Source: CAYSDL01 sp964429875 (GTDB lineage Bacteria > Fidelibacterota > Marinisomatia > SCGC-AAA003-L08 > D37C17). Taken from it: a stretch of DNA of 64,000 nucleotides. Both the position numbers and the translations under genes were made by a program. Location: positions 5,801-69,800 of the forward strand of contig CAYSDL010000002.1 in the NCBI GenBank assembly GCA_964429875.1, given 5' to 3'. Shown here one piece after another: positions 56,251 to 64,000 of the stretch; the stretch's first letter is position 1, and every line of letters starts with the position of its first letter. The notes beneath the pieces were generated by a model. It did no database searches. It saw only the letters and a program-made list of their open reading frames with translations, and was not told where the DNA came from.

Positions 56251-58704
56251 TTACTTATTGGTTTTTACTGTTCTTTTAGATCTAATCTTATTATTTTTAT
56301 TTCTTTTATAATTAAAAATAAGATCAGTTTTTTTACCATTTATTGTTATTGAGGAACCTTCTTTTAAATCTCCATTTAAATACTTAATTGAAAGTATATT
56401 TTCAATCTGGTTTTGTATGAGTCTACGTAATGGCCTTGCCCCCCATTCTCTGTGTGAACCATTTTGAAGGAGAATTTTCTTTGCAGATTTATTTACTCTT
56501 AGTGAAATATTTTTTTTCTTAAGATTAACTCGTAAATCATTTAACTGAAGATCAATTATTTTATATAGATCATCTTGAGATAGAGAATTAAAAATAATTA
56601 TATCATCAATTCTGTTTAGAAATTCTGATTTAAAGTATTTTTTAATCTCCGTGTTAATTTTCAATTCAGCATCGTCTGGATTTTGTTTTTTATCTATAAA
56701 GCCTATTTTGCTTGAATGTAGTGTTTGAGTACCAATGTTTGAAGTTAAAATAATGATTGTATTTCTAAAGTCGATATTATGGCCGAGGCTATCAGTAAGT
56801 TGTCCTTCATCAAGAATTTGCAATAATATATTAAAAACATCCGAATGAGCCTTTTCTATTTCATCAAATAAAACGATCGAATAAGGGTTTCTTCGAACTT
56901 TTTCTGATAATTGCCCGCCCTCTTCATATCCAACATATCCTGGAGGAGCACCAATAAGTCTTGAAACATTATACCTCTCCATGTACTCAGACATATCAAT
57001 TTTTATAAGAGAATCTTCACGATCAAACAATGATAATGCCAATTGTTTTGCCAGCTCTGTTTTACCTACACCTGATGGTCCTAAAAATAAAAACGAACCT
57101 ATTGGATGAGTGGGATTACTAAAACCAGCCCTTGATCTTTGTATTGAATAAACAAGTTTTTCAATGGCATTATCTTGTCCAATTATACTTTTTTTAATAA
57201 AAGAACCAATTTTTAATAATTTATCTGATTCTTTTTGATTTATTTTTTTTATAGGTATACCAGTCATCATTGAAACTGTTTCTGCAACATCAAATTCAGT
57301 AATGTTAACAAAATGTTCATCTGAATTTGTATATTCCATCTGAAGGTCATTTAACTTTTCAACCATTTTTTTTTCTTTATCTCTTATCTTAGCAGCATTT
57401 TCAAATTTCTGTTTTGTTATTTCTAATTCTTTTGATTTTTTTATTTTATTAATTTTGTTTTCTAATCGTAAAATATTTGATGGTATATTTATATTATTAA
57501 GGTGAACTTTAGAGCAGACCTCATCCATGACATCGATAGCTTTATCAGGAAGGTGTCTATCTGTTATATATCTTTCACTAAGTTCTACACATGCATTTAT
57601 TGATTCTTCGGTCAATTTTACTTTATGATGAGCTTCATATCTATCTTTAATACCTCGTAAAATATCTGCAGTATCATGCATATTAGGTGGATGTACAATT
57701 ATTTTCTGAAATCGTCTTTCTAAAGCCCCATCACGCTCTACATACTTCTTGTATTCATTTAATGTAGTTGCTCCTATAATTTGAATATCACCTCTTGCTA
57801 AAGCTGGCTTAAACATATTTGCTGCATCAAGGGAACCAGATGCACCACCCGCACCAACGATGGTATGCAATTCATCAATAAATAAAATAATATTAGATGA
57901 AGTTTCTAATTCTATCATCATCTTTCTCATACGTTCTTCAAATTGACCTCTATATTTTGTTCCAGCTATGATTCCTGAAATATCTAAGGCTATAACATTA
58001 TAGTCCCACAATAATCTAGGAACTTTCTTTTGAAAAATCCTTAATGCAAGGCCCTCGACAATTGCAGTTTTACCTACTCCAGGCTCACCTATTAAAACAG
58101 GATTGTTTTTTTTACGTCTAGATAATATTTGAGAAATTCTTTCAATCTCAACATTCCTACCTACTACAATATCCAACTCATTACTTTCGGCCATTTTTGT
58201 AATATTTCTTGAGAACATATCTAATGTCGGAGTTGATGTTGATATACTTTTTAATGGTTTTGTTTTTCTTATATCTATATTTGAATTTATATAAGAAAGA
58301 ATTATATCATAATCTATTGAAAAGGAATCAAGAACATCTTTTGACAATCCATCTTTTTCTTTACAAATAGATAATAAAACATCATTTTGAGATGTAGCTT
58401 TACCACCTCTTTTTTCAGATTCATTAAATGAGTTTTTTAAAATCCGCTCAGCTCTTCTTGTTAGAGGAAGATGTCCTAAAGTCGTTGTAGTGTTGGTTGT
58501 ATTAATAGAGGCTTCAATAAAATTTAACATTTTACTTAAGTCACAACCAACAGTTGATAATGTTGCTGCTGCATTGCCATTCTTATCTTTTATAATTGCA
58601 AGGAGAATATGCTCTGATCCTACATATGTATGACCAAATCTTATTGCTTCTTCTTTTGCATACTTTAATAACCTCTGGACGCCTTTTGTATAATTTTCAC
58701 TCAT
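56251..58704 (-). CDS. clpC: ATP-dependent Clp protease ATP-binding subunit ClpC
   Basis: The 817-residue protein has a double Clp-N domain ([31 protein letters not shown]) and a first AAA+ module with [19 protein letters not shown] short central region with a UVR-like stretch ([17 protein letters not shown]) follows, then a second AAA+ module with [17 protein letters not shown] and [20 protein letters not shown]. It unfolds proteins for ClpP; the P-loop hexamer drives translocation. It overlaps the LolD-like gene by 8 bases, so it is on the lysS-lol transcript. clpP is not in the window. Confidence 0.95.
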   Translation of the reverse strand: MSENYTKGVQRLLKYAKEEAIRFGHTYVGSEHILLAIIKDKNGNAAATLSTVGCDLSKMLNFIEASINTTNTTTTLGHLPLTRRAERILKNSFNESEKRGGKATSQNDVLLSICKEKDGLSKDVLDSFSIDYDIILSYINSNIDIRKTKPLKSISTSTPTLDMFSRNITKMAESNELDIVVGRNVEIERISQILSRRKKNNPVLIGEPGVGKTAIVEGLALRIFQKKVPRLLWDYNVIALDISGIIAGTKYRGQFEERMRKMMIELETSSNIILFIDELHTIVGAGGASGSLDAANMFKPALARGDIQIIGATTLNEYKKYVERDGALERRFQKIIVHPPNMHDTADILRGIKDRYEAHHKVKLTEESINACVELSERYITDRHLPDKAIDVMDEVCSKVHLNNINIPSNILRLENKINKIKKSKELEITKQKFENAAKIRDKEKKMVEKLNDLQMEYTNSDEHFVNITEFDVAETVSMMTGIPIKKINQKESDKLLKIGSFIKKSIIGQDNAIEKLVYSIQRSRAGFSNPTHPIGSFLFLGPSGVGKTELAKQLALSLFDREDSLIKIDMSEYMERYNVSRLIGAPPGYVGYEEGGQLSEKVRRNPYSIVLFDEIEKAHSDVFNILLQILDEGQLTDSLGHNIDFRNTIIILTSNIGTQTLHSSKIGFIDKKQNPDDAELKINTEIKKYFKSEFLNRIDDIIIFNSLSQDDLYKIIDLQLNDLRVNLKKKNISLRVNKSAKKILLQNGSHREWGARPLRRLIQNQIENILSIKYLNGDLKEGSSITINGKKTDLIFNYKRNKNNKIRSKRTVKTNK

Positions 58705-59362
58705 CTTTAATTAATTTTACTTTCATATTATTAATTTCAAAAACTTTATTAGATATTGACCTTATCTTCATATCATGTGTTGCTATAATAAAAATTTTAT
58801 CTAACTCTTCATTTAGTTTAACAAATAATTCTAATATAAGTTTAGAATTTTTTTTATCTAGATTTCCTGTTGGCTCATCAGCTAAAATAATTTTCGGGTC
58901 ATTAAGTATAGACCTGATTATTGAAATTCTTTGACATTGGCCAGCTGATAAATTAGAAACATATGATTTTCTTTTATCAAAAAGCATAAACTTATTTAAA
59001 TAATAATCTATTTTTTCCCTTGAATTAGAAGTATCATTGCGGGCAATAATAAGAGGAATTCTCAAATTTTCCTGAACGGTAAATTCAGGCAAAAGACAGT
59101 GTGATTGAAAAATATACCCAAAGGTATTTATTCGATGTTTTGCAAAAACTGATTTCACTTTTTTTCCATCAACAAGTATATCACCATTATCATGGTTTAA
59201 TATGCCTCCAATAATTTTCAACAAAGTAGATTTCCCTACACCAGATTCACCTAGGAAACATGCTATATCTCCTTTATTTAGCGAAAAAGAAGTATTTTTT
59301 AAAACATCTATAGTATTTGATTTTGTTTTGAAAGACTTAGAAATATTATTTACTTTGAGCAA
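58697..59362 (-). CDS. LolD-like ABC transporter ATP-binding protein
   Basis: The 221-residue ATPase has Walker A GESGVGKS at 38-45, the ABC signature LSAGQCQRISI, Walker B IILADEPTGNLD and the switch His in IATHD. This pattern fits the LolD/MacB/FtsE group. With the two FtsX-fold permeases upstream it forms a lipoprotein-release (LolCDE) or similar exporter. It overlaps clpC by 8 bases and the permease gene by 17. Confidence 0.9.
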   Translation of the reverse strand: MLKVNNISKSFKTKSNTIDVLKNTSFSLNKGDIACFLGESGVGKSTLLKIIGGILNHDNGDILVDGKKVKSVFAKHRINTFGYIFQSHCLLPEFTVQENLRIPLIIARNDTSNSREKIDYYLNKFMLFDKRKSYVSNLSAGQCQRISIIRSILNDPKIILADEPTGNLDKKNSKLILELFVKLNEELDKIFIIATHDMKIRSISNKVFEINNMKVKLIKDE

Positions 59363-60479
59363 AAGCTGACTCCTCTCTTTTAAAAAATATAGGGATTGAA
59401 CTAGATGCCCCTATAAAAAGACTTAAAAATATAATAAAAAATGAAACTGTAGAAACATTTAATTGATTTGGGAGGATATTAAATGGAAGTGCCTCGAAAA
59501 GAAGATTAAACATTCCATACATAGAATTAGCATAGAGTGTTAATTCCGATAGGAAAAAACCAATAATACTAAAAATTAAACTAAAAAATACATTAATCTT
59601 AATCAAATTTAAATACAAATCAATTTTTCTTAGACCTAGTATATTCAATATAGTAATCTGATGATATTTTTCAATAATTGATAATGTCATAATCGAAAAT
59701 AACATTAAAAATGTAACACCTATAATAAAAAATCCTAGAAATGAATATATTTTTTTTTCAAAGTTTATAGCTGATATTAAAACATTGTTGAAAGATCTAT
59801 CATTTAATACTTTATAGGAATTAGATAAATCTGAATTAATATCTTCATTTAGATAATAATTAATATTATTAACTCCTAAATAAATATCTTTAGTTGAGCT
59901 TTCAGATGTTATAACATATCTACTATCATAATCATAAATGCCAAGATTAAAAATACCTGAAACAATCATTCTCTTACTTGGTACAAGCCCCGTTGACAAA
60001 TTAACATCAATAGGTGAAGATAAAAGAACATCATCACCTATGTTTAGATTAAATTCTTCAGCAAGATCAAGGCCTATTAAAATACAATCTTTTTCAATTT
60101 TACTATCAAAATCTATCATATATTTAGATGTAAGATTATTTTTTAAAAATTTATTTAAGTTTTTATAATTTTTAACTACTATTGTTGATTGTGAATAATC
60201 ATTATTCAATATAGAAATTCGTTCAAATCCTTCATTTGTAATAATCTTATCATCGTATAATTTTATCACTTCATCATTATTAAGGTTTGAAATATATGTT
60301 GAATAATTAAATGCCTTAAATCTTTTAACTATATTATTTTCCATCCCTTCCATTATAGAAAGAGTCATAAAGATGATATAACTCCCTATTAAGCATGATA
60401 ATAGTGGAAACAAAAAATAATATCTAAAAGCACCATTTTCAGTCTTAAAAAATACTTTGAATATATAGAATGCAATCAT
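59346..60479 (-). CDS. ABC transporter permease, LolC/FtsX-like (second)
   Basis: The protein has one N-terminal membrane helix (FPLLSCLIGSYIIFMTLSI), a long periplasmic MacB-like domain and three C-terminal helices. The motif LNILGLRKIDLY is the FtsX-like cytoplasmic loop. ATG at 60479 gives a clean start two bases after the upstream stop; a longer frame to 60545 would add an unlikely overlap of 65 bases. It should pair with the neighbouring permease as LolC/LolE-type subunits. Confidence 0.86.
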   Translation of the reverse strand: MIAFYIFKVFFKTENGAFRYYFLFPLLSCLIGSYIIFMTLSIMEGMENNIVKRFKAFNYSTYISNLNNDEVIKLYDDKIITNEGFERISILNNDYSQSTIVVKNYKNLNKFLKNNLTSKYMIDFDSKIEKDCILIGLDLAEEFNLNIGDDVLLSSPIDVNLSTGLVPSKRMIVSGIFNLGIYDYDSRYVITSESSTKDIYLGVNNINYYLNEDINSDLSNSYKVLNDRSFNNVLISAINFEKKIYSFLGFFIIGVTFLMLFSIMTLSIIEKYHQITILNILGLRKIDLYLNLIKINVFFSLIFSIIGFFLSELTLYANSMYGMFNLLFEALPFNILPNQLNVSTVSFFIIFLSLFIGASSSIPIFFKREESAFAQSK

Positions 60480-60480
60480 A

Positions 60481-61641
60481 TTAACTTTTAATATCAATGT
60501 TGTTACTAGAAAGTGAATTTTTGAACGAAACAACTGTAGATGCAATGGCTATTATAATGATATAAAAAAATACTACCAGAAAATCTGACCCATTTATTTC
60601 AAATGGAATTTTTTCTGTATAATAAATTTCCTTGGGAATTTCTATTAGTGTGAAATTATTATTTAAAAAATTAAACCCGAAATAAATAAATATCGATAGC
60701 AATGAACCAATAATAGAAATTATAACATTTTTTATAAGATACAAATATTTTATATCTTTAACATTAAAACCCATAATATATAAAATAATATTTTCATCTT
60801 TACTTAATGATAAATCTATATATGTAGAAGAAACAATATTAAGCATTGAAATAATCAAAACAAATAACAATAAAAACTTTATTGGTATATCATAGGCAAA
60901 CAACCATTCTGTAAAACTAGAGTGTCTTTGTTTCCAAGATGTAAATTTATAATCTTTAAATAAATTGGAGATATCAACATTATTGGGCTTATAGCTTGAA
61001 TTGCGATGACTTAAAACTACCGATGAATTAAAATTACTCTTATTTATAAAATCCTTAACGAAATGAATTTTTGTGTATATAAGATAGTTATCATAATATG
61101 GAATGTTCGTTTTAAATATACCAGAAACTTTAATTTTGAGAAGATTTACTTTATCATTATCCATATTAATAAGAAAAACTTCATCATCAATATTAACTTT
61201 AAGTTTGCTTGATAGTCCTTCACCAACAATTATACCGTTACCATTAAATTGACCTTCAATAATATATTGATTTAATTTAAATACTTCTTGACCAGAATCA
61301 TCATAAGCGTTCAATAACGAACCTTCACTTGAACCTGAAAACTTTACAAGTATTTCTTGTGTTAATAGATTGGTAGATATAATAGATTCATTAATATTAT
61401 TTTTATCAAAGCTCAGGTTATTTATATTATGTATTCTTCCATAACCATCAATATCTATTATTTTTCTGACTATTTGAGATTTAAACCCTTGATTGATTGA
61501 AAGGGAGATTAAGATAAATGATAAGGAGCAAACTGTTATAAATATAGATAGAATATTGAGTATTGATCTAAACTTTGATTTTTTATTCCATGAAAATAAA
61601 ATTTTTTTTAGTATAAAACAATATTTAGAGACATTACTCAT
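60481..61641 (-). CDS. ABC transporter permease, LolE/FtsX-like (first)
   Basis: The 386-residue protein has an N-terminal membrane helix (SILNILSIFITVCSLSFILI), a periplasmic domain and three C-terminal helices with the NIILYIMGFNVKDIKYLY loop. It is paired with the next permease and the ATPase in a lolCDE-like unit. The start overlaps the lysS stop by 8 bases, an arrangement (lysS-lol) common in FCB bacteria. Confidence 0.86.
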   Translation of the reverse strand: MSNVSKYCFILKKILFSWNKKSKFRSILNILSIFITVCSLSFILISLSINQGFKSQIVRKIIDIDGYGRIHNINNLSFDKNNINESIISTNLLTQEILVKFSGSSEGSLLNAYDDSGQEVFKLNQYIIEGQFNGNGIIVGEGLSSKLKVNIDDEVFLINMDNDKVNLLKIKVSGIFKTNIPYYDNYLIYTKIHFVKDFINKSNFNSSVVLSHRNSSYKPNNVDISNLFKDYKFTSWKQRHSSFTEWLFAYDIPIKFLLLFVLIISMLNIVSSTYIDLSLSKDENIILYIMGFNVKDIKYLYLIKNVIISIIGSLLSIFIYFGFNFLNNNFTLIEIPKEIYYTEKIPFEINGSDFLVVFFYIIIIAIASTVVSFKNSLSSNNIDIKS

Positions 61642-63127
61642 CTGATCTCATTGCAGGAAAAAGAATGACATCCTTTATACTATCCTGAGAGGTTAATATC
61701 ATAACCAGTCTATCAATACCCAAGCCAACGCCTCCAGTTGGGGGCATACCATATTCAATAGCTTGTAAAAAGTTTTCATCTAATACTTGAGCCTCATCAT
61801 CACCTAGATCTCTATACTTTGATTGTTCTTCTAATCTAGATCTTTGATCAATAGGGTCATTAAGCTCTGAAAAAGCATTAGCAATTTCCATTCCGCCTAT
61901 AAATAGTTCGAATCTTTCTACTAGATATTCATCATTTAATTTCTTTTTAGCCAAAGGAGAGATTTCAATTGGATAATTTATTATATATGTTGGTTGTATT
62001 AAATGAGGTTCGACAAAATATCCAAATGCTTTATCTATTAATTTTCCACGATTTGATTTTTTATCAATTTTTACTTTAGATTTTACTAATAATTTAAATA
62101 TTTCATCATCATGCATATTTCTAATATCACACTTAGCTTTTTTATTTAATATTGTAAAAAAATCAAATATTTTAAATTTTTTATCAAAATTAATTAGATT
62201 TGACTTATAATGAGTTTTCATTGTTTTATCTACTTTACTAGAGACTTCTTTAATTAAACTTTCAGTTAGTTGCATCATTTCAGTAACATCAGAGTAGGAT
62301 TCATAAAATTCTAACATTGTAAATTCTGGATTATGGCTTTTATCCATCCCCTCATTTCTAAAGTTTTTTGCTATTTCATACACTTTATCAAAACCGCCAA
62401 CTATTAATCTTTTTAAATATAATTCATCGGCAATTCTTAAATATAAATTTTGTTCTAAAGTATTATGATAAGTTTTAAATGGTTTAGCATTAGCTCCTCC
62501 ATAAATATTTTGAAGAACTGGAGTTTCTACTTCAATGTAATCGTTTTTATTTAGATAATTTCTTATTCCATTAATAATTTCACTTCTCAAAATGAATACT
62601 TCTTTGATATCAGGATTAGCAATAAGATCTAAATGTCTATTTCTGTATCTTTGCTCTTTATCATCGAATGAAAAGAAAACTTTGCCATCTTTTTCTTTCA
62701 AATTAGGAAGAGGTCTAATACTTTTGGACAGCATTATATATTTGTTGACTTTAATTGACAGTTCTTTAGTTTTAGTATAAAACACTTCACCATTACATCC
62801 TACAATATCACCTATATCTGACTTACGAACAGTTGAGTCATAAGCATCATTAATTACGTTGTCTTTCTTAACATATAATTGAAGCTTGTTCGATTTATCT
62901 TGAATATTAATAAATGAAACTTTCCCCATCTTTCTAAATGATATGATTCTACCAGCTAAACTAACATTCTTGCCAATTAATTTTTTCTTATTATCAATAA
63001 CATCAGATATATGATGTGATCTATCAAACTTAAAAGGGTATGGATTTATAGAAGAGTCTTTAATATCATTAAGTTTTTCTATTCTATTTTTCATAATTTG
63101 CTTTAAGCTTTGTTGATTATTTGACAT
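61634..63127 (-). CDS. lysS: Lysyl-tRNA synthetase, class II
   Basis: The 497-residue enzyme has an OB-fold anticodon domain (about 50-150) and the class II core: motif 2 YEIAKNFRNEGMDKSHNPEF, the FIGGMEIANAFSELNDP substrate-binding block and motif 3 GGVGLGIDRLVMILT near the end. It charges tRNA-Lys. It overlaps prfB by 11 bases, the well-known prfB-lysS order. Confidence 0.96.
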   Translation of the reverse strand: MSNNQQSLKQIMKNRIEKLNDIKDSSINPYPFKFDRSHHISDVIDNKKKLIGKNVSLAGRIISFRKMGKVSFINIQDKSNKLQLYVKKDNVINDAYDSTVRKSDIGDIVGCNGEVFYTKTKELSIKVNKYIMLSKSIRPLPNLKEKDGKVFFSFDDKEQRYRNRHLDLIANPDIKEVFILRSEIINGIRNYLNKNDYIEVETPVLQNIYGGANAKPFKTYHNTLEQNLYLRIADELYLKRLIVGGFDKVYEIAKNFRNEGMDKSHNPEFTMLEFYESYSDVTEMMQLTESLIKEVSSKVDKTMKTHYKSNLINFDKKFKIFDFFTILNKKAKCDIRNMHDDEIFKLLVKSKVKIDKKSNRGKLIDKAFGYFVEPHLIQPTYIINYPIEISPLAKKKLNDEYLVERFELFIGGMEIANAFSELNDPIDQRSRLEEQSKYRDLGDDEAQVLDENFLQAIEYGMPPTGGVGLGIDRLVMILTSQDSIKDVILFPAMRSDE

Positions 63128-64000
63128 TTTTCTCCATATTAGTTAATAAATATTTTCTAATAAAATTGTTTATATCTCCATCTAAAACTTGATTTATATT
63201 TGATGTTTCCCATTTAGTACGATGATCTTTTATCATATTATACGGATGAAAAACGTATGATCTAATTTGGCTTCCCCAAGAAATATCTGATTTAGTATTA
63301 TTTAATTTAGTTTTTTCACTATTAATTTCATCTAATTTCAACTGATATAATTTAGAACTAAGAATTTTTATTGCAATATTCTTATTTTTAAGTTGACTTC
63401 TTTGGTTTTGGCATTGAACTACAAGACCTGTTGGAAGATGCGTTATTCTGACAGCACTATCAGTTTTATTAACATGTTGTCCACCAGCTCCACTTGCTCT
63501 ATATGTATCAATTTTTATATCTGTTTCATTTATTTTAATATTTACCTCATCATCAATAACTGGATAAACAAATATTGAAGCAAAAGAAGTATGTCTTCTT
63601 GAGTTAGAATCAAATGGTGAAATTCTAACTAGTCTATGAACACCCATTTCAGATTTAAGATATCCATAAGCATTATTTCCTTTAACTTCAATAACTACAT
63701 CTTTTATACCATTTTCATCACCATCTTGATAATTGAGTATATTCATTTCAAATCCTGTTTTAGAGATCCATCTCTTATACATTCTAAACAACATAAATGC
63801 CCAGTCTTGTGATTCTTTACCTCCAGCGCCTGGATGCACTGATAAAATAGCATCTCTTGAATCATCAATATCATTTAAAATTAAATCAATTTCTAGTTTT
63901 TTAACGCTTTTATTAAATTTTAAATATTGTTTTACTGATTCATCGGATATAGTTTTATCTGCATCAACTACTTCTAAATGAAATAATATCAAATCAAATT
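63117..64000 (-). CDS. prfB: Peptide chain release factor 2 (5' partial)
   Basis: The frame is open to the window end; the start lies beyond 64000. RF2 identity is shown by the recognition tripeptide in RLVRISPFDSNSRRH, PGAGGKESQDWAFMLFRMY, and the peptidyl-hydrolase GGQ in ASGAGGQHVNKTDSAVR. RF2 reads UGA and UAA. The expected +1 frameshift site near codon 25 lies outside the window, so autoregulation cannot be judged. A TTG codon at 63992 is internal and should not be taken as the start. Confidence 0.95.
   Translation of the reverse strand, partial: FDLILFHLEVVDADKTISDESVKQYLKFNKSVKKLEIDLILNDIDDSRDAILSVHPGAGGKESQDWAFMLFRMYKRWISKTGFEMNILNYQDGDENGIKDVVIEVKGNNAYGYLKSEMGVHRLVRISPFDSNSRRHTSFASIFVYPVIDDEVNIKINETDIKIDTYRASGAGGQHVNKTDSAVRITHLPTGLVVQCQNQRSQLKNKNIAIKILSSKLYQLKLDEINSEKTKLNNTKSDISWGSQIRSYVFHPYNMIKDHRTKWETSNINQVLDGDINNFIRKYLLTNMEKNVK

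Noticed and set aside
60480..60545. Upstream extension of the second FtsX-like permease
   Set aside because: The extra residues overlap the preceding permease gene by 65 bases and add no family sequence; ATG 60479 gives the expected spacing.
63117..64000. RF2 programmed frameshift
   Set aside because: The site would lie near codon 25, outside the window, so nothing can be said.

Overview
The window looks like chromosome from an uncultured, very AT-rich, Gram-negative marine bacterium of the FCB (Fibrobacteres-Chlorobi-Bacteroidetes) side of the tree. Candidatus Marinimicrobia (SAR406) is my best guess. The reasons are: low G+C by eye; secreted proteins ending in a paired dockerin-like Asp/Asn-rich tail; a bacterial geranylgeranylglyceryl-phosphate synthase homologue; a glycine dehydrogenase split into subunits; a lysS-Lol-type ABC cluster; and tight gene packing with ATGA, TAATG and 7-20 nt overlaps. 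UGA is used as a stop and an RF2 gene is present, so the code is standard. I see no tRNA, rRNA, CRISPR, insertion sequence or phage.

Layout. (1) 1-14.5 kb, + strand: a run of secreted or surface proteins (beta-helix protein, short beta-helix/FN3-like protein, leucine-rich-repeat protein, C10 cysteine protease with PKD domain, BNR/Asp-box protein). Each ends in the same two-repeat dockerin-like tail, and a sixth copy is on the DUF1028 protein at 33.8 kb. Between them lie an asparaginase-type Ntn hydrolase, an O-antigen-ligase-like protein, a GT2 glycosyltransferase, a small membrane protein, a cold-shock protein with a structured leader, msrB and sdaA. (2) 14.5-33.3 kb, + strand: housekeeping operons with HIT protein, gpmA, a thioredoxin-fold protein, xer recombinase, site-2 protease, a 40-residue membrane ORF, ftcD, mutL, DUF502, a PAS-GAF-GGDEF-EAL protein, a short MscS, dusB (the one - strand gene here), yajC, fmt, rsmB, a PASTA protein, rpe, a dolichol-kinase-like protein, a BatA-like protein and hflX. 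(3) 33.26-33.44 kb: a candidate structured RNA closed by long perfect stems whose 5' arm lies inside hflX. (4) 33.5-40.5 kb, + strand: cutA, the DUF1028 protein, a hypothetical membrane protein, two alpha/beta hydrolases, a polysaccharide deacetylase, a carotenoid-isomerase/retinol-saturase-like oxidoreductase, a homocysteine methyltransferase and a Mug-like glycosylase. (5) 40.6-64 kb, - strand, read from high to low coordinates: prfB (cut by the window end), lysS, a Lol-type ABC transporter, clpC, dnaK, a TPR lipoprotein candidate, efp, accB, accC, gcvH, gcvPA, GGGP synthase, leuS, an M3 peptidase, a beta-barrel protein and a class III nucleotide cyclase with TPRs.

How the genes may work together. 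The dockerin-tailed set suggests a shared rule for export or surface attachment of hydrolases and binding proteins that act on extracellular protein and polysaccharide. The O-antigen-ligase-like protein, glycosyltransferase and dolichol-kinase-like protein could serve surface glycan or lipid work. The - strand half is mostly translation, proteostasis, fatty-acid initiation and one-carbon metabolism. Both c-di-GMP and cyclic-nucleotide signalling enzymes are present and look catalytically intact. No intergenic stretch exceeds 300 bases; the longest is the 198-base hflX-cutA gap.
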